From: Candidatus Avipropionibacterium avicola
GTDB lineage: Bacteria > Actinomycetota > Actinomycetes > Propionibacteriales > Propionibacteriaceae
Length of the DNA stretch: 8,432 nucleotides
Direction: 5' to 3'
Assembly (NCBI GenBank): GCA_018715445.1
Contig: DVLP01000412.1
Location: forward strand, 1-8,432
Part shown: piece by piece, positions 1 through 6,028 of the stretch
Layout: the number at the start of each line of letters is the position of its first letter
Position numbering within the stretch: the stretch's first letter is position 1
Notes under the pieces: generated by a model
Databases searched by the model: none
What the model saw: the letters and a program-made list of their open reading frames with translations, nothing else
Told to the model about the DNA's origin: nothing
Program-made: the position numbers and the translations under genes

Positions 1-345
1 GGCATGCACCCGCAGACGCTGCGCACCTATGACCGGCTGGGCATCGTGACCGCACGTCGCACCCGCGGTCGGGGGCGGCGCTACTCGCCCCGTGACGTGC
101 AGCGGCTCCGGCTGGTCCAACACCTCAGCCAGACCGAGGGGATCAACCTGGAGGGGATCCGTCGGATCCTGGCCATGGAGGACGAGCTGACCCGGCTGCG
201 GGCCCAGGTCGCTGACCTGCAAGACCTGTTGGCGATCGCTCGGTCCCAGTCCGGTGCCCGTACCTTCACCGCCGACCAGTCCGGTTCGGTGCACCTGGGC
301 CGTCACTGGGTCCGTACGGTGCCGCGCGCTCTGCCGCCTGCCTGA
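1..345 (+). CDS. hspR: HspR heat-shock repressor, MerR family (5'-truncated)
   Basis: This is the C-terminal 114 residues of a MerR-type repressor; the reading frame is open to base 1, so the ATG at position 4 is internal. The visible part begins inside the helix-turn-helix at GMHPQTLRTYDRLGIV, continues through the RGRGRRYSPRDVQRL wing and the LSQTEGINLEGIRRIL segment, and ends in a short leucine/charged coiled coil (AMEDELTRLRAQVADLQDLL). These stretches match the HspR subfamily closely. About 15 to 20 N-terminal residues are missing. HspR binds HAIR sites and represses dnaK, clpB and related chaperone genes, with DnaK as co-repressor, and usually ends the dnaK-grpE-dnaJ-hspR operon, so dnaK is expected to the left. 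Two HAIR-like sites lie at 8353-8427 in this same window. The next gene starts 2 nt (GTG) or 29 nt (ATG) after the stop. Confidence 0.93.
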   Translation, partial: GMHPQTLRTYDRLGIVTARRTRGRGRRYSPRDVQRLRLVQHLSQTEGINLEGIRRILAMEDELTRLRAQVADLQDLLAIARSQSGARTFTADQSGSVHLGRHWVRTVPRALPPA

Positions 346-347
346 CC

Positions 348-1109
348 GTGGCGCCGGATCGGTACGGTCGGGTGATGGACTTCCGCCGCCGTGACGATTT
401 CGGTGTCGAACCGTGGCGCTATCCGGGCGAGCCGGTGCCCCACAGCGGTCTGATGACCGATGACTCCTACCGCCCACTGCCCGACCCGGGATCGTTGGAC
501 CGGACCCTGACCGGCCTCGGCGTCGCTCCGGTGGTCCGACGCCACACGGTGCTGGCCGTGGGATCCAATGCGTCGCGGTCGGTGATGTGGCGCAAGTTCA
601 CCACGCGCAAGGCCTCCCCGGTGGTCCCGTTCCTCCAAGCTGCCGTACGAGGACTGCGGCCCGGGCACAGTGCGCACATCAGCATCCGTGGCTTCATCCC
701 GGCGGCTCCGGTCTTCGATCCCGATGCTCGGACGGTGCTGGTGGTCTCGCTGCTCGATGACGAGCAGTTGGCCGCGCTGGATGCCACCGAGCCGAACTAC
801 CAGCGCCTGCGCCTGGACCCGCGGAGCTGCCCGGTCGAGCTCGAGGACGGGACCTCGCTCGAGGATGTGTGGGTCTACGTCTCCGAGCACGGCACCCTGG
901 CGCAGCCCGGTGAGGCCCCACTGTCGTTGCTGCCCCAGGAGGAGCTGTTCTCCCTGCTCCGGCGGGAATGTGAGCAGATCGCATCCCTGCTCCCCGACGA
1001 CCCTCACTCAGCGATGAAGTCCCTCGCCGCATCTGCCGACCTGCGCACGTCGGTGGTGGAAGCCCTGCGCGCGGCCGGGTGGATCCGCCCCGCGAGTTAC
1101 CTGCGGTAA
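348..1109 (+). CDS. GGCT-like domain protein of unknown substrate
   Basis: The 253-residue protein has no signal peptide or membrane segment. Residues 66-76 (HTVLAVGSNAS) resemble the strand and glycine-rich loop that opens gamma-glutamylcyclotransferase-like folds, usually YGSN. Residues 141-154 (LAALDATEPNYQRL) resemble the later LDxxEG...Y.R segment, where Glu148 would be the acidic candidate. Residues 175-181 (VWVYVSEHG) fit the strand that often follows. These matches are short, and the leading Tyr is replaced by Val, so enzyme activity is not assured. The C-terminal 60 residues look helical and are not recognised. The GTG at 348 lies 2 nt after the hspR stop; the ATG at 375 gives 244 residues. 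Neither has a clear Shine-Dalgarno sequence, so the start is uncertain. The tight spacing suggests cotranscription with hspR. There is no evidence for a role in heat shock. Confidence 0.82.
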   Translation: MAPDRYGRVMDFRRRDDFGVEPWRYPGEPVPHSGLMTDDSYRPLPDPGSLDRTLTGLGVAPVVRRHTVLAVGSNASRSVMWRKFTTRKASPVVPFLQAAVRGLRPGHSAHISIRGFIPAAPVFDPDARTVLVVSLLDDEQLAALDATEPNYQRLRLDPRSCPVELEDGTSLEDVWVYVSEHGTLAQPGEAPLSLLPQEELFSLLRRECEQIASLLPDDPHSAMKSLAASADLRTSVVEALRAAGWIRPASYLR

Positions 1110-1111
1110 TC

Positions 1112-1143
1112 CGCTTTGCACACGCAGGAAGGGGTGCAAAGCG
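1112..1143. terminator. Hairpin between convergent genes, possible bidirectional terminator
   Basis: A perfect 10-bp inverted repeat, CGCTTTGCAC (1112-1121) and GTGCAAAGCG (1134-1143), encloses a 12-nt loop. It lies just past the stop of the plus-strand GGCT-like gene and 65 nt past the stop of the minus-strand response regulator, the position expected for a shared terminator. No T-run follows on either strand, as is common for hairpin terminators in high-GC actinobacteria. It could instead be an operator or part of a dispersed intergenic repeat. Confidence 0.55.
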
Positions 1144-1150
1144 CAGCAAG

Positions 1151-1182
1151 TGGTGTCAACGCGGCGTAGATGGTGTCAACGC
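1151..1182. repeat. Pair of 12-bp direct repeats
   Basis: TGGTGTCAACGC occurs at 1151-1162 and again at 1171-1182, identical over 12 bp and 20 bp apart start to start, about two helical turns. On the minus strand each copy contains TTGACA, but no -10-like sequence follows at the right distance, so a promoter is not supported. The repeats sit next to the 1112-1143 hairpin in a gap with no gene. Function is unknown. Confidence 0.6.
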
Positions 1183-1208
1183 CGAGCCGATGAAGCGAGA
1201 CGAGGTGG

Positions 1209-1865
1209 TCAGTCGGACTGGTCGAGCAGGCCGGCATCCCGTACGGCCATGGCGGCGCTGACCCGGTTGTCCACGGCCAGCTTGTCGAAGATCCGGGTGA
1301 GATTGGCCTTCACGGTGGCGACCGAGAGGTACAGGGTCTCGGCGATCTCGGCGTTGGTCCGGCCCCGGGCCATCAGGACGGCCACCTCCCGCTCGCGATC
1401 GGTGAGCGTGGCAGCCTGCTCGGCCACGGCCCGGTCGACCGGCGCCTGACGGGTCGCTGCGCCGATCACCGTGCTGGCGACCTCGGGGGACAGCACCGGT
1501 TCTCCCCGGTGCGCGGCGTGGATGCCGGCGATGATCGCCGAGGGTTCCGAGTCCTTCAACAGAAATCCGGCGGCCCGATCACCCAGGGCCTGCAGTACGT
1601 GGGCGTCGGTGTTGAAGGTGGTCAGCACCACCACGGCGGGGGAGTCCTTCCGCTCGGCAAGCTCGGCGAGCACGCTCAGTCCGTCGCGGACCGGCATCCG
1701 CAGGTCGAGCAGGACCACGTCCGGCGCGGTGTCGGCGATCACCGTCAGTCCCTGCTCACCGTCGGCCGCCTCGCCGACCACCTCGATGTCGGGGTCTCCG
1801 CCGATGATCATGCCCAGCCCGGTCCGCACCAGCGGATCGTCGTCCACCATCACCACGCGAATCAT
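1209..1865 (-). CDS. LuxR/NarL-family two-component response regulator
   Basis: The 218-residue protein has a receiver domain (about 1-120) and a LuxR-type helix-turn-helix (about 153-215). Receiver landmarks are the acidic cluster VDDDP (7-11), the phosphoacceptor Asp54 in VLLDLRMP, the switch Thr in LTTF (81-84) and Lys104 in FLLKD. The DNA-binding part reads LTDREREVAVLMARGRTNAEIAETL, then VATVKANLTRIFDKL, as expected for the NarL/LiaR/DesR group. The frame stays open far upstream, but the start is fixed by an ATG that overlaps the kinase stop (ATGA, 4 bp) and by GGAGG at 1874-1878 with an 8-nt spacer. The upstream kinase gene is its obvious partner. Its likely target is the palindrome at 3103-3138 in the divergent promoter region, which is an inference. 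Confidence 0.95.
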   Translation of the reverse strand: MIRVVMVDDDPLVRTGLGMIIGGDPDIEVVGEAADGEQGLTVIADTAPDVVLLDLRMPVRDGLSVLAELAERKDSPAVVVLTTFNTDAHVLQALGDRAAGFLLKDSEPSAIIAGIHAAHRGEPVLSPEVASTVIGAATRQAPVDRAVAEQAATLTDREREVAVLMARGRTNAEIAETLYLSVATVKANLTRIFDKLAVDNRVSAAMAVRDAGLLDQSD

Positions 1866-3067
1866 GGCTCCATCCTCCACGGAACGGTGATCTCGACGAC
1901 GAACTCGTCCTCGGTGCGTCGATGACTGACCCGGCCACCGACGCCAGCGGCCCGCTCGGCCATGCCGACCAGCCCGAGTCCGGAGCCGGTGTCGTCGGGC
2001 ATCGCCAACGGGGTGAGTCCGTTGCGGACCACCACCTCCAGCTCCTCGCCGGGCGTGCCGCTCACCCGTACGGTGGTGGGCGCTCCCGGCGCATGCTTGC
2101 GTGCGTTGGTCAGCGCTTCCTGCACCATCCGGAACAGTTGGCGGCTGGTGTGGGCGGGGACCTGGGTGGGGTCGACGGCCATCTCCAACTCGACCGGCTG
2201 GTCCTCCGAGCGCTCTGCGACCAACACGGCCAGGGAGTCCAGCGTGGGTTGCGGCGGCTCGACCCCTTCCGCGTCCGGGTCGCGCAGGGAGGCCAGCACC
2301 ATCCGTAGCTCGTCGAGCGAGGCCTTGGCGTTGTCGCGGATCACCGCCGCCGTCTCGCGGGTCTGCTCCGGGTCCAGGTCGGTGCGATGGGCCAGCACCC
2401 CGGCATGCAGGGCCACCAGGGAGATCCGGTGGGCCAGCACGTCGTGCATCTCCCGTGCGATCGCCTCCCGCTCGGCCAGTCGGGCGCGGGCGATCCGTTC
2501 CTGCTCGACCTCCTGACGGGCCTGGACGGCGTTGGCGCGCTCGGTGTCGGCAGCCTGCTGGCTGCGCCAGACCAACCCCACCAACCCTGTCGTGGTGATG
2601 ATCCCGGTGGAGATCACCCACTCGATGGTGGAGGCCTGGTTCCACGGTGCAGCCAGCGGGCCGACGAGCAATCCACCGGTCCGGGCGGCGACGAACCACA
2701 CCAAGGTCGCCACCACGTCGGCGAGACGACGATGCCGACGTGCCACCGAGGCCGCCATGGCCGCCGCGACACCGGTCACACCGGGGCTCAGGAAGAGCAG
2801 CACACCGAGCGCCACGACCACGACGACTGGCGCCCGGCGTCGCAGGGCGAGTAGCACCAGCGCCACCGGCGGGACGCCCAGCAACAGCACGGTCAGCAGG
2901 GGCTGCGCGGTCAGACCGGTCACGACCAACGGGGTGGCGAAGTAGGCCATCACCAGGACCGAGACCAGCCACGGTGCCAGACGGGCCGGGGCAAGCCGAG
3001 CCGGTGCTGATCTGGCTGGTGCAGGGCGAGTTGGCGCAACCCGGGTGGGTCGGTTCTGTGCGGACAC
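1862..3067 (-). CDS. Membrane sensor histidine kinase (HisKA_3 / HPK7 type)
   Basis: The 401-residue protein starts with a cytoplasmic Arg/Pro/Ala-rich tail (7-32) carrying a repeated APAR(L/S) unit. Hydrophobic segments follow at about 33-75, 79-105, 116-138 and 148-167. A coiled-coil linker (172-200) leads to the dimerisation/phosphoacceptor helix EAIAREMHDVLAHRISLV with His208, and then to the ATP-binding domain with N box VQEALTNARKHAPG (315-328) and glycine box GSGLGLVGMAERA (361-373). There is no large extracytoplasmic sensor domain, so it resembles intramembrane-sensing kinases of the LiaS/DesK kind, which often respond to cell-wall antibiotics or membrane state. The start is the GTG at 3065-3067, and the promoter spacing suggests a leaderless mRNA. 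It is divergent from an ABC transporter operon, which suggests that it controls those genes. Confidence 0.94.
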   Translation of the reverse strand: MSAQNRPTRVAPTRPAPARSAPARLAPARLAPWLVSVLVMAYFATPLVVTGLTAQPLLTVLLLGVPPVALVLLALRRRAPVVVVVALGVLLFLSPGVTGVAAAMAASVARRHRRLADVVATLVWFVAARTGGLLVGPLAAPWNQASTIEWVISTGIITTTGLVGLVWRSQQAADTERANAVQARQEVEQERIARARLAEREAIAREMHDVLAHRISLVALHAGVLAHRTDLDPEQTRETAAVIRDNAKASLDELRMVLASLRDPDAEGVEPPQPTLDSLAVLVAERSEDQPVELEMAVDPTQVPAHTSRQLFRMVQEALTNARKHAPGAPTTVRVSGTPGEELEVVVRNGLTPLAMPDDTGSGLGLVGMAERAAGVGGRVSHRRTEDEFVVEITVPWRMEP

Positions 3068-3102
3068 GACCTCAGACTAGGCAGCCCTCGGCCCGTTGCC
3101 CA
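3067..3102 (-). promoter_or_regulatory. Predicted promoter of the kinase-regulator operon, leaderless start
   Basis: Read on the minus strand, TGGGCA (3102-3097) and TAGTCT (3079-3074) are separated by exactly 17 bp and match the -35 and -10 consensus at four positions each. Counting from the -10 box, transcription would begin at about 3067, which is the G of the kinase GTG start codon. A leaderless transcript would explain the lack of a properly spaced ribosome binding site. The large palindrome begins at 3103, directly against the -35 box. Confidence 0.5.
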
Positions 3103-3138
3103 TCGACCTTCGGCCAGACCTGCTTGGCCGAAGGTCGA
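3103..3138. promoter_or_regulatory. 14-bp perfect inverted repeat, probable operator of the response regulator
   Basis: TCGACCTTCGGCCA (3103-3116) and TGGCCGAAGGTCGA (3125-3138) are exact reverse complements separated by 8 bp. The repeat lies between the divergent kinase and ABC ATPase genes and touches the predicted kinase -35 box, the place where a response-regulator dimer would activate transcription. A hairpin terminator is unlikely, as it sits upstream of both genes and has no T-run. Binding by the neighbouring LuxR-type regulator is inferred. Confidence 0.7.
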
Positions 3139-3228
3139 CGTCGTGACGGTGGAGCGGTCGACTCCGGGGCGGCCAGGACGAGCCGGTTGCCCGATGTGGT
3201 CGTCGGCCGTGACGGGTGGACTGGGTCC

Positions 3229-3942
3229 ATGATCGTTTTCGAGGACGTGACCAAGACGTACGGATCGACCACCGCCGTCGACCACCTGAGCTTCACCGCC
3301 CCGGCCGGGCGCATCACCGGCTTCCTGGGGCCCAACGGGGCCGGCAAGTCCACGGCCCTGAAGGTCCTGATGGGCCTCACCCGCCCCACGGGTGGTCGGG
3401 CCATGATCGCCGGTCGCTCGTGCCGTGCATGGTCCAACCCGGGCCATCTGGTCGGGGCCCTGCTCGATGCCGATGCGTTCCATCCCGGCCGCAGTGGCCG
3501 TGAGTCACTGGCGCTGTCCTGCCAGGTGCTCGGGCTGGCGCGGACCAGGGTCGACGAGGTGCTCGAGGAGGTCGGGCTGACCCCGCAGGAGTCCCGACGT
3601 CGGGTCCGGGCCTACTCCCTGGGCATGCGACAGCGCCTCGGCCTGGCGCAGGCCCTGCTGACCGATCCGCCGGTGCTGGTCTGCGACGAGCCGGCCAATG
3701 GACTCGACCCGCAGGGTCAACGCTGGCTGGCCGAGCTGTTGGCCGACCGTGCTCGCCGTGGCTGCACCGTGCTGCTGTCCAGCCACCGACTCGCCGAGAT
3801 CGAGCGGATCGCCGATCGCGTCGTCATCCTCGCGAACGGCCGACTGGTCGTCGAGGACACCGTCGCCGGTCTGCGGGAGGCCCACGCCGATCTGTCCGAG
3901 TACTACTTCACCGCCACCAGCCACGCCGACCGCGCCGCCTGA
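3229..3942 (+). CDS. ABC transporter ATP-binding protein, BcrA-like
   Basis: The 237-residue protein is a complete single nucleotide-binding domain. It shows Walker A GPNGAGKST (34-42), signature YSLGMRQRLGLA (129-140), Walker B VLVCDEP (149-155) with Glu154, the D-loop NGLDPQG (157-163) and the switch His186 in LLSSHRL. The segment VGALLDADAFHPGRSGRESL matches the BcrA-type drug and lantibiotic exporter branch, where an acidic residue replaces the usual Q-loop Gln. The open frame extends far upstream, but the ATG at 3229 is chosen because the family motif MIVFEDVTKTYG starts there and GGTGGA (3215-3220) lies 8 nt before it. It should power the permease encoded 36 bp downstream and work at the inner face of the membrane. 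No convincing -10 box was found before it. Confidence 0.95.
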   Translation: MIVFEDVTKTYGSTTAVDHLSFTAPAGRITGFLGPNGAGKSTALKVLMGLTRPTGGRAMIAGRSCRAWSNPGHLVGALLDADAFHPGRSGRESLALSCQVLGLARTRVDEVLEEVGLTPQESRRRVRAYSLGMRQRLGLAQALLTDPPVLVCDEPANGLDPQGQRWLAELLADRARRGCTVLLSSHRLAEIERIADRVVILANGRLVVEDTVAGLREAHADLSEYYFTATSHADRAA

Positions 3943-3978
3943 CCCCCGCATCAGCCCACCCACCCGAAGGAGACACCG

Positions 3979-4824
3979 ATGAACGCCCCACTCACCCCTG
4001 ACATCGCTGACATCGAGCGTGTCGAGGACGCCAAAGGCGTCGAGGACACCGAGCGCTTCGAGACCACCTCGGCCACCGGCCCGCAGGTCCGGGCAGCATC
4101 TGGACCCGGGCTGGCCCGCCTGAGTGTGGTCGAGCTGCGCAAGCAGGTGGACACCGGCGTCGGGATGGTGCTGGTCGTGGTGGCCGCCCTGCTGGCCGGA
4201 GCGTTCGGCGGCGGTGCCCTGCTGCTGGGCTCGGCCGACAGCTACGGCGAGGTGGCCCGGATGGCAGCCATCCCCGGAGCCACCCTGGCGCCCGTGCTGG
4301 CCATGCTCCTGGTGACCGCCGAACGCAGCCACCGTACGGCGTTGTCGACCTTCACCCTCGTGCCCCGGCGCGGTCGTGTCGTGGCCGCCAAGGCCGTGGC
4401 CAGCATGGCCATCGGCGCCATGGTTGTCCTGCTCTCGCTGGTCGCCGCCCTGGTGATCACCCCGGTCGGGGCTGCCGTCACCGGCGAGTCGATCGGTTGG
4501 CAGCTCGACGTGCGGGGGTTCGCGTTCTTTGCTGTCGGCGTGATCCTCTCCACCCTGTCCGGATGGGCACTCGCCCTGGCGATCGGCAATGCGCCGGCTG
4601 CCATCGTGGTGCTGCTGGTCTGGCCCATGCTGTCCTCGATGATCCTCGGGGCGAACCAGGCCTGGAGCACCGTCGTCACCTGGTTGGACATCACAGCCGT
4701 GGCCCGGTTGGCTGACGGTGCCAGTGTCGACCTGGTGGCCAAGGCGACCGTCGGGATCCTTGTGTGGGTGGTCGTCCCGGCCGTGGTCGGCATCCGTCGG
4801 GTCCTGATCGAGGAGGTGCGTTGA
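3979..4824 (+). CDS. ABC-2-type transporter permease
   Basis: The 281-residue protein has an acidic, low-complexity N-terminal tail (1-45), then about six hydrophobic segments: roughly 62-84, 96-113, 139-164, 180-203, 206-224 and 256-274. The cytoplasmic loop ERSHRTALSTFTLVPRRGRVVAAK (115-138) matches the loop typical of ABC-2 and BcrB-like permeases, which has a conserved Glu, a Thr and a Pro-Arg-Arg turn before a Lys. The start is well supported by AAGGAG about 8 nt before the ATG. It follows the ATPase gene by 36 bp and precedes the esterase-family gene by 1 nt, so all three are probably one operon. The likely role is export, or removal from the membrane, of a peptide, antibiotic or lipid; the substrate cannot be read from the sequence. 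The tail is encoded by DNA with two small duplications. Confidence 0.9.
   Translation: MNAPLTPDIADIERVEDAKGVEDTERFETTSATGPQVRAASGPGLARLSVVELRKQVDTGVGMVLVVVAALLAGAFGGGALLLGSADSYGEVARMAAIPGATLAPVLAMLLVTAERSHRTALSTFTLVPRRGRVVAAKAVASMAIGAMVVLLSLVAALVITPVGAAVTGESIGWQLDVRGFAFFAVGVILSTLSGWALALAIGNAPAAIVVLLVWPMLSSMILGANQAWSTVVTWLDITAVARLADGASVDLVAKATVGILVWVVVPAVVGIRRVLIEEVR
4811..4818 (+). promoter_or_regulatory. Ribosome binding site inside the permease gene
   Basis: AGGAGGTG lies within the last codons of the permease (Glu-Glu-Val) and 7 nt before the ATG at 4826; the permease stop is 1 nt before that ATG. This fixes the start of the esterase-family gene and indicates translational coupling of the two genes. 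Confidence 0.85.
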
Positions 4825-4825
4825 G

Positions 4826-6022
4826 ATGAAGCGGACCGTCATCGTCATCCTTGCGTGCTTGGTCCTGCTGGTCGGCGTGGGGATCGGTGCCCACCAGTGG
4901 GTCACCCATCCCCGAGGCCTCCCCGAGGCCGTCGAGTTCGCCGAGGCCGACCTGGGTGAGTCGATCACCTCGGCCCGGGTGATCGGACTGGGGGAGGCCA
5001 CCCATGGCAATGCCGAGTTCCAGCAGCTCCGACTGGAGCTGGTCCACAAGCTCGACGACGTGGGCGTGATCCTGCTGGAGGAGGACTTCGGGCGGCTGGC
5101 CCGGATCGACGACTGGGTCACCGGGGGCGAGGGTGAGGTCCACCAGATCACCCGGGAGTTCGGCTTCGTGCTCAACCACACCCAGGAGATGGCCGACTTC
5201 CTCGAGGGGATCCGCGAGATCAACCAGCACCGTCCGCCCGAGCGCCAGATCCATCTGGTCGGGATGGACGTCCAGCGGGTCGACGCCAGCAAGGAGATCG
5301 CCCTGTCCTGGTTGGCCGATCACGATCCGCAGGCCGCTGCCGAGCTGGAGGATCAGTTGTCCGGTTGGGACGACGACCACGACATCGATCCGACCACGCT
5401 GACACCGCCGGTCGAGGAGTTGGTCGCCGCGATCGAGTCCGGTCCGGCCGACGAGGGCCAGCGTCGTGCCGGTGACGCGGCCCACGCCCTGCAACAGCAC
5501 CTCGCCCTGGAGCAGTCGTCGAACCGTTCGGCGACCCGTGCCGAGATCATGGCCTCCAACCTCATCCGTACGGTGGACGCGATCCCGCAGGACCAGCAGG
5601 CCCTGGTCTTCGCCCACAACGGTCACCTCGACAAGTCCGCGGCCGCGTACGGCGGCTCCGACCTGGGCTCTGCCCTGGCCGAGCACTACGGCGACTCGTA
5701 CCGGGTCATCGGGACCGAGTTCGTCCACAACGACCTGATCTCCGGGCAGCAGCAGAAGCGCTGGTCGGTGGGCTGGACCCACCGCACACCGCTGCGGGGG
5801 ATGTACGAGGGCACCGAGCAGGGCTACCTCGAGTTCGCCTCGGCCTCCGAGCAGAACCGAGAGGTGCTGGCCCGACAGGTCCGGATGGGCAGCGCGGGCG
5901 AGGGATTCCAGCAGTGGCAGGCATGGGTGCCGTGGTTCAACTCGGTGGCCATGGTCCCGCTCGACAGCTATGACGCGCTGGTCCTGGTGTCCGACGCGGC
6001 CCCGGTCCGACCCCTGCGGTGA
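4826..6022 (+). CDS. Membrane-anchored erythromycin-esterase-family hydrolase
   Basis: The 398-residue protein begins with MKR and one hydrophobic segment (4-24), followed directly by the catalytic region; there is no clear cleavage site or lipobox, so it is probably tethered outside the membrane. The family's hallmark motifs are present: GLGEATHGNAEF (54-65) with Glu57 and His60, an acidic strand end VILLEEDFGRL (81-91), and VFAHNGHLDK (261-270) with His264 and His267. Ere enzymes use such His and Glu residues to open macrolide lactones, but most family members are uncharacterised and may act on other substrates. Length is close to that of EreA and EreB. Characterised Ere proteins are cytoplasmic, so the anchor is unusual. 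Coupling to the ABC permease suggests a shared substrate. Macrolide resistance should not be assumed. Confidence 0.9.
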   Translation: MKRTVIVILACLVLLVGVGIGAHQWVTHPRGLPEAVEFAEADLGESITSARVIGLGEATHGNAEFQQLRLELVHKLDDVGVILLEEDFGRLARIDDWVTGGEGEVHQITREFGFVLNHTQEMADFLEGIREINQHRPPERQIHLVGMDVQRVDASKEIALSWLADHDPQAAAELEDQLSGWDDDHDIDPTTLTPPVEELVAAIESGPADEGQRRAGDAAHALQQHLALEQSSNRSATRAEIMASNLIRTVDAIPQDQQALVFAHNGHLDKSAAAYGGSDLGSALAEHYGDSYRVIGTEFVHNDLISGQQQKRWSVGWTHRTPLRGMYEGTEQGYLEFASASEQNREVLARQVRMGSAGEGFQQWQAWVPWFNSVAMVPLDSYDALVLVSDAAPVRPLR

Positions 6023-6028
6023 GCCGGA

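Noticed and set aside
1151..1182. TTGACA -35 boxes on the minus strand within the 12-bp repeats
   Set aside because: No -10-like sequence lies 16 to 18 bp downstream, and the promoter would read into the 3' end of the GGCT-like gene.
1866..2972. N-terminal extension of the response regulator in the same frame
   Set aside because: The extension overlaps the kinase gene in another frame and is Arg/Gly/Ala-rich. The ATG at 1865 with GGAGG before it and a complete receiver domain gives the true start.
2647..3228. Upstream extension of the ABC ATPase frame
   Set aside because: The extra 194 residues are Arg/Pro-rich shadow of the kinase gene and of the intergenic palindrome; the ATPase family begins at the ATG at 3229.
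4834..4858. Lipobox reading of LAC in the esterase signal region
   Set aside because: The Cys is at residue 11, in the middle of the hydrophobic stretch and too early for a lipoprotein signal; a plain membrane anchor fits better.
3505..5292. 595-codon open frame on the minus strand
   Set aside because: It lies antisense to the ABC ATPase, permease and esterase genes and has a His/Gly/Gln-rich composition without domains.
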